Shown here one piece after another: positions 9,413 to 17,501 of a stretch of DNA of 64,000 nt. Position 1 is the first letter of the stretch, and the number at the start of each line of letters is the position of its first letter. The translations under genes and the position numbers were made by a program. The DNA comes from Haemophilus parainfluenzae (GTDB lineage: Bacteria; Pseudomonadota; Gammaproteobacteria; Enterobacterales; Pasteurellaceae). The notes beneath the pieces are model-generated. The model did no database searches. It was not told the origin of the DNA and saw only the letters and a program-made list of their open reading frames with translations. Location of the stretch: assembly GCF_014931395.1 (NCBI RefSeq), contig NZ_CP063120.1, forward strand, positions 348,501 to 412,500. The letters run 5' to 3'.

Positions 9413-10486
9413 ATGCCGAAGATAAAAATTTCTAGACTGATGTTTTATAGCACTGTTTTGACTAGTGTTATGTTGTCTTCTTGCAGTCAACATCCCCAAA
9501 CCCACTCAGCAGTAGAAAATACAGCAAGCAATTATGCTCAAAATGCGGCAACGTATTGGACTGAGCAGCCATTTTGTAGTGGGCGTTACCAAATTAACTT
9601 ACCAGCTAACCGTATAAGTGGGACTGGTTGGCTTCGATATAATGGTTGGCAGATAAGAGTGCGACCAGATTATTGGAATAAATCAGTAGAGTTGGCATCA
9701 AAGATCCAGAAGCTAGGTCATAATGGCAGTGATATTTTTATAGAAAACCGTACAATCGTTCCTAATAAAGCGATAGCTATGGTGACACAGGCTCCTGGTT
9801 CATGGGATAGCCCATTATTAACTCAGGTAAATGGAATGCTTTATAATCTTGATTTTAGGTTCAAATTAAGTAAGAACGATGCCTATACGGTTAGAGCTTT
9901 TGTACGCATTATGCCTGTCAACGGCAAAGCTCCCCCAAACCTGAAACAGCTGGAAAAACGTAAAGTTGACGAAGCTATTGGGCATATACGGAATGATTTT
10001 TTCGACAAATTGAGAGATCGTAAAGATACTGAAATGCCACAGCAACAAGGTGTCTGTTTAACAGAGGGATTTATTGCTGATAAGGGAACTGAGCCGTTTT
10101 TTGGCAGTGCAGGCATCAAAATCAAAGACTATAAAGACGTTTATGCCGAACTAACGACGGGTGGCTCTTTGGAGGAAGGTGATAAACCGTTATTAGAACG
10201 CGATCTTTTCACTAAAGATAGTGGTTTGGATAAACTCTTCTCGTGGGCGAAATACAGCACCATCCGCAAAGGAAAACGCGATATTAATGGTATGACCGGC
10301 AGTGAAAAACTGGTTAAGTGGCAGGGAAATCGATATTTATTTATCTGGGAAAAAGATGATGGCAGTGTGAGATTTAAGATGACTTTCGGTACCAATAAGA
10401 AAAATGCCAAAGCTTCGCCACTCAGTGAGAAAGAGGCTTTAACTGCTTGGGATGCAATATTGCCAACATTAAAAAAAAGGCTTTAA
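9413..10486 (+). CDS. Tli4-like T6SS immunity lipoprotein, orphan
   Basis: A 357-residue lipoprotein: the signal peptide ends in lipobox LSSC with Cys about residue 24. The mature protein begins with WTEQPFCSGRYQINLPAN, the pattern of the N-terminal domain of Tli4 proteins, the immunity partners of type VI secretion phospholipase effectors (Tle4). The C-terminal half (FFGSAGIKIKDYKDVYAEL onward) fits a Tli4 C-terminal domain. Such proteins are common in Neisseria. No effector, VgrG or secretion-system gene is nearby, so this would be an orphan immunity gene. A Neisseria-type inverted repeat terminates it. The family call is from recalled patterns. Confidence 0.6.
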   Translation: MPKIKISRLMFYSTVLTSVMLSSCSQHPQTHSAVENTASNYAQNAATYWTEQPFCSGRYQINLPANRISGTGWLRYNGWQIRVRPDYWNKSVELASKIQKLGHNGSDIFIENRTIVPNKAIAMVTQAPGSWDSPLLTQVNGMLYNLDFRFKLSKNDAYTVRAFVRIMPVNGKAPPNLKQLEKRKVDEAIGHIRNDFFDKLRDRKDTEMPQQQGVCLTEGFIADKGTEPFFGSAGIKIKDYKDVYAELTTGGSLEEGDKPLLERDLFTKDSGLDKLFSWAKYSTIRKGKRDINGMTGSEKLVKWQGNRYLFIWEKDDGSVRFKMTFGTNKKNAKASPLSEKEALTAWDAILPTLKKRL

Positions 10487-10589
10487 ATAAGGGATTACTA
10501 CAGTTAAGTTAAAGTAAAAATACAAGCGGTCATCTTTTAAAGAGAATTTGCAAAAATACCTGAAAACCTGACCGCACTTTCACATAAAA

Positions 10590-10620
10590 AAGCCGTCTGA
10601 ATTTTCAGACGGCCTTTTAT
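10590..10620. terminator. Neisseria DUS inverted-repeat terminator
   Basis: GCCGTCTGAA (10592-10601) and TTCAGACGGC (10604-10613) form a hairpin with A-run before and T-run after, serving the convergent immunity and GST genes. GCCGTCTGAA is the neisserial DNA uptake sequence core. A Haemophilus signal ACCGCACTT lies 11 bp to the left. Confidence 0.85.
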
Positions 10621-10628
10621 TTCTTGCT

Positions 10629-11330
10629 TTATTCTCCAAATACTGCCCGATCAAAGCGTTCAATATAGGCGACTAAATTTGCTTTGGTTCTTGCATATAG
10701 CGCAATTTCAGTGTCGATGGGGGTAAGAATCAGGTTTGCAACAACAGGCACGATGGACACATCAACGGAGGTTAATTCTTCGCCGAAAAAGTAGGATTTT
10801 GTGCCTAAGTAGTTGCTAATGGCGTCTAAATCTCCTTTTCCGAAGGCGTAAATATCGGATTGCGTGTGTCTTCCGATACCATGTCCGTACATTTCTTTTT
10901 TCGCGTTTTCCTGTAACACAGCAAAAATCGCTTCGGCTTGTTCGATCGGCATGCCATCAAACATTGCCTTCATCATAAATGGTTTGCTGAGAGGATCGAC
11001 GAAACGGTTATATACGACCATCCAATATAAATGTTCTTCTGTCATACGGCGAAAGGCTTCAGCAATCGCTTTTTGTTCAGGCGTTAAATGTTTATCTAAA
11101 TCAATGCCGTAGGTTTCGGTTAGATAACGCTGAATGAGAGAGCTATCAGGGATCAACTTCTCGCCATCTTGCAATACCGGAACTTTGCCTTTAGGCATTT
11201 TGCTAAGATCGGCAACATATTCTTTTTCGAAATCTAAGCTGGATAAACGCAGCATCGCTTCAGTTTTCCAAACGAAAGGTGATGAACTGCGAATTTTACC
11301 TTCACCGGGTAAAGTAAATAATTTAAGCAT
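10629..11330 (-). CDS. Glutathione S-transferase-like protein (FAXC/metaxin type)
   Basis: Cytoplasmic 233-residue protein with a thioredoxin-like N-terminal domain (MLKLFTLPG, then KGKVPVLQDGEKLIPDSSLI, the cis-Pro VPVL plus DSS glutathione-binding motif) and an all-helical C-terminal domain. The C-terminal part (YFFGEELTSVDVSIVPVVANL) matches the GST_C_6 type found in FAXC/metaxin-like bacterial proteins. The start follows AAGGAGA. A broken LysR gene is divergent from it. The substrate is unknown. It shares a DUS-type terminator with the immunity lipoprotein. Confidence 0.8.
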   Translation of the reverse strand: MLKLFTLPGEGKIRSSSPFVWKTEAMLRLSSLDFEKEYVADLSKMPKGKVPVLQDGEKLIPDSSLIQRYLTETYGIDLDKHLTPEQKAIAEAFRRMTEEHLYWMVVYNRFVDPLSKPFMMKAMFDGMPIEQAEAIFAVLQENAKKEMYGHGIGRHTQSDIYAFGKGDLDAISNYLGTKSYFFGEELTSVDVSIVPVVANLILTPIDTEIALYARTKANLVAYIERFDRAVFGE

Positions 11331-11362
11331 TTTGTTCTCCTTTCATTATTTGTTATTCAAAT

Positions 11363-11718
11363 ATGGTTCTACTATACTCCAAACAGCCGGGAAGTTCAAA
11401 ACAAATACCGGATGTGGCGAATTTGGGCATGACTGCCAGCGCAATCAGTCAAGCCATTCACAAGCTGGAAAATTATTACGGCGTCAAATTGCTTAACCGC
11501 ACCACACGCAGCCTCACGCCGACAGCATCTCGCGCCCATTGGCACAATGGCAAACCTTGATTTGTGCTTCCCCAGACTATTTGCACAAACTCCTCACCCG
11601 CACCCTTTACGCCACCACCGCACATCGCACCCAATCAGCAAAAGTACGCACTGTATTGGATTGCTTCATGCGTTGTTTTGGTGAAGAAAAGGGATTGATA
11701 AAAAGTGCTGAAAATTGA
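11363..11718 (+). pseudogene. LysR-family regulator remnant with internal deletion
   Basis: The first part encodes a LysR winged helix: LGMTASAISQAIHKLENYYG and KLLNRTTRSLTPT. Directly after it, in another frame, comes the end of a substrate-binding domain (PLAQWQTLICASPDYLHK) continuing to VRTVLDCFMRCFGEE and a stop at 11716. More than half of a normal 300-residue protein is missing and the two ends are out of frame. It is divergent from the GST gene, which it probably once regulated. An ACCGTCTGAA (one mismatch from DUS) follows at 11738. Confidence 0.8.
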
Positions 11719-11888
11719 CCGCACTTTTTTCTAAAAGACCGTCTGAAAAAAACTATCTTTTGCTTTAAAAAGTGAGCAAATTAACATTTTTTTCATTGAA
11801 AAAGCGTGAAAATATAAACTTATATAGTTAGAAAAAGTGTGTGCTGTACTGTATAATAAGCCAACATCCCTTGTTTTAGAGAGGCATT

Positions 11889-13178
11889 ATGCAGCGTAAA
11901 ATCATACAATCCTTAGAAAAGTGGAAGCACAAAACAAACAGAAAACCATTAATTATTCAAGGAGCAAGACAGGTAGGAAAAACCTGGGCTATGAAACACT
12001 TTGGCGAGCAATCATTTGAAAAAGTGGCGTATATCAACTTTGATAATAACCCTCGCATGAAAACGCTATTTTCTGGCGACTATGATATTGATCGCTTAAT
12101 GCTCGGTTTGAAAATTGAAAGCGGTATCGATATTCAAGCAGAAAACACCCTGATTATTTTTGATGAAGTTCAAGAAGTCCCGCAAGCATTATCTTCACTC
12201 AAATATTTTTACGAAAATGCACCTCAGTTTTATATCGTCGCGGCAGGCTCATTGCTTGGGGTGTCACTACATCATCAAGTCTCTTTTCCTGTTGGCAAAG
12301 TGGACTTTCTACCACTTTATCCCATGGATTTTCATGAATTTTTAACCGCACTTGGCAAACAAGATTTGGTGAAATTGCTTGAGCTGAAAGACTGGTCGTT
12401 AATTTCAGCCATGAAAACCACCTATATTGATTTACTCCGTCTATATTATTTTGTGGGCGGTATGCCCGAAGCGGTAAAAGTATTTATCGAAACACAAAAT
12501 GTCGATGAAGTGCGCCAAGTACAACGTAATTTATTGATGGCGTATGAACAAGATTTTTCCAAACATATTCACGATGGCCAAACCGTGCAAAAAGTGCGGT
12601 CAATTTGGGCTTCCATTCCTGAACAGCTTGCCAAAGAAAATAAAAAATTTATCTATGCTCAGCTACAAAAGGGGGCGAGAAGCAAAGACTATGAAATTGC
12701 TCTGCAATGGCTAAAAGACAGCGGCTTAGTGCATAGCGTGCCTCGTGTGAAGAAACCACATTTGCCGCTTTCCGCTTATCAAGATAACGCCTTTAAATTG
12801 TATGGCTTAGATGTGGGATTGCTTGCTGCACAAAGCAATTTGGATGCCAGCGTACTGCTAGAAGATAGCCGTATTTTTACCGAATTTAAAGGCGCTTTAA
12901 CCGAACAATATGTCTTGCAACAACTGATAGCTACGCAAGAAAATCCCGTTTTTTATTGGGCAACTGAAAAAGGCACGGCAGAGGTCGATTTTGTTGTGCA
13001 ACGTAAGCAAGCTGTGATTCCGATTGAAGTCAAAGCAGAAGAAAATTTAAAAGCGAAAAGTTTGAAAGTGTATGTAGAACAATTTCAGCCTGAGCAAGCA
13101 ATTCGCTTTTCAATGGCGGATTATCGGGAACAGGATTGGCTGGTGAATGTGCCGTTGTATGCTACATATTTTATTTAA
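11889..13178 (+). CDS. AAA ATPase with DUF4143 domain
   Basis: A 429-residue member of the AAA_14/DUF4143 family. The N-terminal ATPase has Walker A GARQVGKT (residues 25-32) and Walker B LIIFDEVQE. The C-terminal DUF4143 region ends in a restriction-nuclease-like core with EVDFVVQRKQ and PIEVKAE, the D-x-E-x-K pattern. The family is widespread in mobile and defence-linked regions but has no settled role. It lies directly upstream of the Thoeris genes, 70 bp before thsA, on the same strand. It carries a Haemophilus uptake signal, unlike the Thoeris genes, so it may have arrived separately. Confidence 0.82.
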   Translation: MQRKIIQSLEKWKHKTNRKPLIIQGARQVGKTWAMKHFGEQSFEKVAYINFDNNPRMKTLFSGDYDIDRLMLGLKIESGIDIQAENTLIIFDEVQEVPQALSSLKYFYENAPQFYIVAAGSLLGVSLHHQVSFPVGKVDFLPLYPMDFHEFLTALGKQDLVKLLELKDWSLISAMKTTYIDLLRLYYFVGGMPEAVKVFIETQNVDEVRQVQRNLLMAYEQDFSKHIHDGQTVQKVRSIWASIPEQLAKENKKFIYAQLQKGARSKDYEIALQWLKDSGLVHSVPRVKKPHLPLSAYQDNAFKLYGLDVGLLAAQSNLDASVLLEDSRIFTEFKGALTEQYVLQQLIATQENPVFYWATEKGTAEVDFVVQRKQAVIPIEVKAEENLKAKSLKVYVEQFQPEQAIRFSMADYREQDWLVNVPLYATYFI

Positions 13179-13248
13179 AAAGCTTGAAAAAGTCCTATTT
13201 ATCTATATTTCAAGAAAAGTTATCAAACAAAAGAATGAAGAGAGAATT

Positions 13249-14649
13249 ATGAACAAAAAACAGTTTATACGAGAATTGGTTAATGAACTATCTGCAAATA
13301 ATTTAGCAATTTTTGCTGGGGCTGGATTATCTGTTGCTGCTGGATTCGTGGATTGGAAAGGGTTGCTTAAAGATTTAGCTGAAGAATTAGATTTGAATAT
13401 TGACAAGGAAGAAAATGATCTAATTTCCTTAGCACAATACTACATTAACGAAAAACAGGGTAATCGTTCTAAAATAAATCAAATCATTTTGAATGAATTT
13501 TCTCAACAAGCAGTTCTAACGGAGAACCATAAAATTTTAGCTAGATTACCTATAGATACTTTTTGGACAACCAATTATGATTCAATGATAGAGAATGCTT
13601 TAAAAGATGCGGGGAAAGTTGTAGATATAAAACATTGTATAGAACAACTCCCTACATCTGTTCATAAGAGAGATGTTGTAGTTTATAAAATGCATGGTGA
13701 TGCTTCTCTGCCAAACCAAACAGTCTTAATTAAAGATGATTATGAAAAATTTCATTTGACAAGAAATGATTTTTTTACTGCTCTGCGTGGAGATTTATTA
13801 ACTAAACGTTTTCTGTTCTTAGGGTTTAGTTTTTCCGATCCTAATATTGACTATATCTTGAGCAGAATCCGCTCATCATATAACGAAAATCAGAAAGAAC
13901 ATTTTTGTATTCTTCGCAAAGTTCAGAAATCACCTGAAGAAAATAAAGCAGACTTTGAATACAGAGAGCGTAAACAAAAACTATTTATCAATGATTTACA
14001 AAGAGTAGGGATTAACGTTTTATTGGTTGACAGATATGAGGAAGTTACGGAGATTTTACGTGAGGTGGAACAAACACAAAAACGTAAAACCATCTTTATC
14101 TCAGGTGCAGCAGAAGATTATTCTCCTTACTCTCAACAAGACGTTGAAGAATTTGTTTCTTCTCTTTCTCAAGAGATTTTAAAACTAGGGTATCGTATTG
14201 TTACAGGTTTTGGATTGGGAATAGGTAGTTCAGTTATTTCAGGATCGATAAAATATCTTACAGAACAAAATTTAAAAATAGATGAGGACTATTTGATACT
14301 TCGTCCATTTCCTCAAAATAAAGAAGGTAAAGAATTATGGTCTGCTTGGCGTGAAGATATGATTTCTTATGCTGGTATCTCTATATTTCTATTTGGAAAT
14401 AAATCACAAAATGGAGAGATAATTCTATCAAATGGCATGCAAGAAGAGTTCGATATTTCCAAAAGAAATAACAATGTCTTAATTCCCGTTGCTAGTACAG
14501 GAAATATGGCAAAAAAACTTTGGGAAGAAGATATGGGTAAGGAGTGCTCTGAAAATATTGAAACTGAAATGCAGGCACTATCTAAAGAAAATATTCCGTT
14601 AGATGAATTAAAATCTAATATTTTGTCAATTTTAAAAAAGGTTAAATAA
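13249..14649 (+). CDS. thsA: Thoeris effector ThsA (SIR2-SLOG NADase)
   Basis: Anti-phage effector: the SIR2 domain degrades NAD+ when the C-terminal SLOG/STALD domain binds a cyclic ADP-ribose-type signal made by ThsB. Start 13249 (MNKKQFIREL) is chosen because GAGAG precedes it and it aligns with known ThsA; this gives 466 residues against 476 in Bacillus cereus. The SIR2 domain shows AIFAGAGLS (20-28), WTTNYD with Asn109 and YKMHGD with His149, the equivalents of the catalytic Asn112 and His152. The SLOG domain starts near 281 (KTIFISGAA) with GFGLGIG, RPFP (Arg352) and MQEEFD, matching the signal-binding Arg and Glu. It is AT-rich with no uptake signal inside. Confidence 0.93.
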   Translation: MNKKQFIRELVNELSANNLAIFAGAGLSVAAGFVDWKGLLKDLAEELDLNIDKEENDLISLAQYYINEKQGNRSKINQIILNEFSQQAVLTENHKILARLPIDTFWTTNYDSMIENALKDAGKVVDIKHCIEQLPTSVHKRDVVVYKMHGDASLPNQTVLIKDDYEKFHLTRNDFFTALRGDLLTKRFLFLGFSFSDPNIDYILSRIRSSYNENQKEHFCILRKVQKSPEENKADFEYRERKQKLFINDLQRVGINVLLVDRYEEVTEILREVEQTQKRKTIFISGAAEDYSPYSQQDVEEFVSSLSQEILKLGYRIVTGFGLGIGSSVISGSIKYLTEQNLKIDEDYLILRPFPQNKEGKELWSAWREDMISYAGISIFLFGNKSQNGEIILSNGMQEEFDISKRNNNVLIPVASTGNMAKKLWEEDMGKECSENIETEMQALSKENIPLDELKSNILSILKKVK

Positions 14650-14651
14650 TT

Positions 14652-15140
14652 ATGATGAGAAAAGTATTTTATAGTTTTCATTATGAAAAAGATGTTTTCC
14701 GTGTTCAACAAGTAAGAAATATTGGAAAGCTAGAAGGCAATCCACCTGCGACACCTAATACTTGGGAAGAAATAAAAAGGAAGGGAGATAAAGAAATACA
14801 AAAATGGATTGATGAAAATTTAGCTGGTAAAAGCTGTTTGGTTGTTCTGATTGGAGAAGATACAGCTAAACGAAAATGGGTAAAATATGAAATTAAAAAG
14901 GCTTGGAATGAAGGGAAAGGTGTATTGGGTATCTATATTCATAACCTAAAAGATCCAAAAAGTGGTAAATGTGAAAAAGGAAGAAATCCATTTGAGCAAT
15001 TTGAATTTGAAGATGGTTCTAAATTATCTAATATAGTCAATTGTTATGACCCTAAATCTTCAGATGCCTATAATGATATTGCAGACAATATAGAAGAATG
15101 GATTGAAAAAGCAATTTCTATCAGAGAAAAATATAAATAA
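14652..15140 (+). CDS. thsB: Thoeris TIR-domain protein ThsB (copy 1)
   Basis: TIR-domain sensor enzyme (DUF1863 type) of 162 residues that is expected to convert NAD+ into a cyclic ADP-ribose isomer on phage infection. The TIR fold starts RKVFYSFHYEKD. The signature SCLVVLIGEDT is followed by KWVKYEIKKAW, whose Glu (residue 79 or 80) aligns with the catalytic glutamate of TIR NADases. The ATG begins 2 bases after the thsA stop, with a second ATG directly after it, so translation is probably coupled. It differs strongly from the next TIR gene, suggesting two sensors for one effector. Confidence 0.9.
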   Translation: MMRKVFYSFHYEKDVFRVQQVRNIGKLEGNPPATPNTWEEIKRKGDKEIQKWIDENLAGKSCLVVLIGEDTAKRKWVKYEIKKAWNEGKGVLGIYIHNLKDPKSGKCEKGRNPFEQFEFEDGSKLSNIVNCYDPKSSDAYNDIADNIEEWIEKAISIREKYK

Positions 15141-15156
15141 TTTAAGGGAATTTATC

Positions 15157-15783
15157 ATGGGAAATAAAGTATTTATTTCATACAAGTATTCTGATGATTC
15201 AGTGAAACAATTAAGACCACATGACTTTTTTCATGTAACAACTACCCGTGATTATGTGGATATTATTCAAAATAAATTTGATCGAGATGGAATTCATATT
15301 AATAAAGGTGAAAAGGATGACGAGAGCTTAGCAGACTTTAAAAGTGAAACTATCCGCTCAAAGCTGGCAGATAAAATCTTTGATAGTTCTGTTACCATTG
15401 TTCTTCTCTCCCCTAATATGAAAGATTTTTGGAAAGTAGAGAAAGATCAATGGATACCTTGGGAAATTGCTTATTCATTAAAAAGTAAACGACGTTTAGA
15501 TAACAGGAGCAAGCGTAATGCAATTTTGTTAGTAGTCTTACCTGATCGATGTGGAAATTATGATTATGTAAATTCATACGGATTTTATTTTGATATTATT
15601 CAAAAAAACTTAAATAACCTTCACACTCCATATATTGCATATAAACTAAGAAATAGTTGCTCTGATTCATATATGTTGCAGTGTAATTGGGATCAGTTTA
15701 TTTCTAATCCAAATGCTTGGATAGACGCTGCAATAGAAATTAGAGATAAAGGAGACAAATATAGTATCGTAGTAAGACCTTAG
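15157..15783 (+). CDS. thsB: Thoeris TIR-domain protein ThsB (copy 2, divergent)
   Basis: Second TIR-type protein, 208 residues from the ATG at 15157, chosen for its AAGGGA ribosome-binding site 7 bases upstream. It begins NKVFISYKYSDDS and has a long insertion (TTTRDYVDIIQNKFDRDGIH) absent from copy 1. SVTIVLLSPNMK and WIPWEIAYSL hold the putative catalytic Glu103. It starts 16 bp after copy 1 and ends at a Neisseria-type DUS terminator. Thoeris loci with several ThsB genes are known, each thought to sense different phage cues. The ligand and trigger cannot be read from sequence. Confidence 0.88.
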   Translation: MGNKVFISYKYSDDSVKQLRPHDFFHVTTTRDYVDIIQNKFDRDGIHINKGEKDDESLADFKSETIRSKLADKIFDSSVTIVLLSPNMKDFWKVEKDQWIPWEIAYSLKSKRRLDNRSKRNAILLVVLPDRCGNYDYVNSYGFYFDIIQKNLNNLHTPYIAYKLRNSCSDSYMLQCNWDQFISNPNAWIDAAIEIRDKGDKYSIVVRP

Positions 15784-15792
15784 TGCATATCC

Positions 15793-15825
15793 AAAAGCCG
15801 TCTGAAATTTCAGACGGCTTTTACT
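15793..15825. terminator. Neisseria DUS inverted-repeat terminator after Thoeris
   Basis: GCCGTCTGAA (15797-15806) and TTCAGACGGC (15809-15818) form the stem, flanked by AAAA and TTTT. It serves both the Thoeris operon and the convergent LysR gene, overlapping the LysR stop codon. Confidence 0.88.
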
Positions 15826-16700
15826 TTTAGCGTATCCACGATCAATTTAAACACATTGGAATGCCCGCGGCGGCTGGGGTAATAGAGGTAAAGCGGTTCG
15901 TAAGTCATAGCATACTCAGGCAACAGCTCGACCAGGTGCCCCGAATTGAGTGCATCTGCGACGATAATATGTGCTATCCACGCAATGCCAAGGCCGTCTG
16001 AAACGGCTTGCAGACGCAGATGATTGTTGGTGGAAAACTGCGATTTGGGTGTGAACGTAATCAGCTCTTTTTTGTATTGGAATTCCCACTGCATCTCCGT
16101 GCCGTGTTCAGCGGAGAGTTTTATGCCGATAAGGCGGTGTTGTTGCAGATCATCAATATTTTTCGGTGAACCATGTTGCGCCAAATAATCGGGCGAGGCA
16201 ACCAATACCATTTTGAGCGGTGCGGAAATTGGCACCGCAATCATCTCTTTCGCTACCTTGTTACCTAACCGAACGCCCATATCAAATCCTTCTTTCACAA
16301 TATCTGCCCAACGATCGTCCACCACGATTTCCAAGCGGATTTTCGGGTATTGGTTCAAAATCGGCTTTAATTTTGGATACAACACGGCTTCCGCTGCCAT
16401 TGCAGGGGCATTGATGCGAATCAATCCTGATGGCGTATTCAAAAAATCATTTAATGCATCGACTTCTTGGTTTATGGCTTGATAAAGTGGGGAAAGTTGG
16501 TCGAAAAGCTGCTGCCCGGCTTCGGTCAGCGACACATTGCGTGTAGTGCGGTTGAACAGACGCAGGTTCAGCCGTGTTTCTAAATTTTTCATGCTGTGGC
16601 TCAACGCCGAAGAAGAAATCCCCAAAAGTTGCCCTGCTTTCACAAAACTCTGCGTTTGCGCCAGTGTTAAAAAATAATTCAGTTCGTTAAAGTTCTGCAT
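15810..16700 (-). CDS. LysR-family regulator, probably of mdaB
   Basis: DNA-binding regulator of 296 residues with an N-terminal winged helix (FNELNYFLTLAQTQSFVKA, GISSSALSHSMKNLETRL, LFNRTTRNVSLT) and a C-terminal effector-binding domain (from about 90). It is divergent from mdaB over a 176-bp gap that holds a T-N11-A dyad, the usual arrangement for a LysR activator and its target quinone reductase. A Neisseria DUS lies inside the coding sequence around 15993-16002, encoding VSDGL, which supports a neisserial origin. Confidence 0.88.
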   Translation of the reverse strand: MQNFNELNYFLTLAQTQSFVKAGQLLGISSSALSHSMKNLETRLNLRLFNRTTRNVSLTEAGQQLFDQLSPLYQAINQEVDALNDFLNTPSGLIRINAPAMAAEAVLYPKLKPILNQYPKIRLEIVVDDRWADIVKEGFDMGVRLGNKVAKEMIAVPISAPLKMVLVASPDYLAQHGSPKNIDDLQQHRLIGIKLSAEHGTEMQWEFQYKKELITFTPKSQFSTNNHLRLQAVSDGLGIAWIAHIIVADALNSGHLVELLPEYAMTYEPLYLYYPSRRGHSNVFKLIVDTLKVKAV

Positions 16701-16726
16701 TTTCTCTTTAAACTCTCTTTTATTAG

Positions 16727-16739
16727 TGAATTTAATTCA
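16727..16739. promoter_or_regulatory. LysR operator candidate (T-N11-A dyad)
   Basis: TGAATTTAATTCA is a perfect 6+1+6 dyad and fits the T-N11-A motif of LysR operators. It lies 27 bp upstream of the LysR gene and 138 bp upstream of mdaB. Confidence 0.45.
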
Positions 16740-16876
16740 TTACATCATAAAGCTAAACCCTATTTATCTCAATAAAAACAAATCATAAAATGACTGCACT
16801 TTCATGAGAGTAAACAGAAGACAATATCCGTAAACATCACATCCTTTTTTATAAATTATTTATTCTAAGAGTAAAA

Positions 16877-17455
16877 ATGAACATTTTATTATTAAACGGT
16901 GGTAAAGAATTCGGCCATTCGCATGGTGAGTTAAACAACACGCTTCACAAAAAAGCAAAAGAAGTTTTGACCGCACTTGGACACAATGTAAAAGAAACTG
17001 TGATTGATGCTGGCTATGATATTGAGGCAGAAATCGAAAAATTCTTGTGGATGGATGCCGTGATTTGGCAGATGCCTGTTTGGTGGATGCACGAGCCTTG
17101 GACAGTGAAAAAATACATAGACGAAGTATTTATCGCTGGACACGGCAAGCTTTACCACAGTGATGGCCGTCATCGAGTCAGCCCGACCGAAGGATTTGGC
17201 ACAGGTGGTTTGTTGCATGGTAAAAAACACATGCTTTCGCTTACTTGGAATGCGCCGATTGAAGCGTTCACCCGTGAAGGCGACTTCTTTGAAGGCAAAG
17301 ATGTGGATGCTGTGTACATGCCTTTCCACAAACTCAACGAGTTCATCGGTTTGACCCGTCTACCGACATTTACATGTAACGATGTAGTTAAAAATCCACA
17401 AGTAGAACAATACTTCGCAGACTACCAAGCACATTTGAAAAAAGTGTTTGGTTAA
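16877..17455 (+). CDS. mdaB: NADPH:quinone reductase MdaB
   Basis: FMN/FAD flavoprotein of the NQO1/MdaB family that reduces quinones by two electrons and limits oxidative stress. The 192-residue length matches E. coli MdaB (193). The conserved segments NILLLNGGKEFGHSHGELN, DAVIWQMPVWWMHEPWTVKK, GGLLHGKKHMLSLTWNAP and VYMPFHKLNEF correspond closely. It is transcribed divergently from a LysR regulator. A Haemophilus uptake signal (GACCGCACTT) occurs inside it near 16969, so this copy is either native or well adapted. It ends at a short GC-rich terminator. Confidence 0.92.
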   Translation: MNILLLNGGKEFGHSHGELNNTLHKKAKEVLTALGHNVKETVIDAGYDIEAEIEKFLWMDAVIWQMPVWWMHEPWTVKKYIDEVFIAGHGKLYHSDGRHRVSPTEGFGTGGLLHGKKHMLSLTWNAPIEAFTREGDFFEGKDVDAVYMPFHKLNEFIGLTRLPTFTCNDVVKNPQVEQYFADYQAHLKKVFG

Positions 17456-17475
17456 TGATAAAACATCAACTTGAA

Positions 17476-17500
17476 GCGGTGGGCTTTGCCCACCATTTTG
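17476..17500 (+). terminator. Terminator of mdaB
   Basis: GGTGGGC-TTT-GCCCACC stem at 17478-17494, followed by ATTTTG. Confidence 0.7.
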
Positions 17501-17501
17501 T

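Noticed and set aside
13147..13248. Longer start for the ThsA frame, overlapping the ATPase gene
   Set aside because: The extension has no family similarity, while the ATG at 13249 has a ribosome-binding site and aligns with known ThsA.
11889..15783. A complete prophage or integrative element around Thoeris
   Set aside because: No integrase, transposase, att-like direct repeats or phage genes are visible; uptake sequences point to transformation instead.
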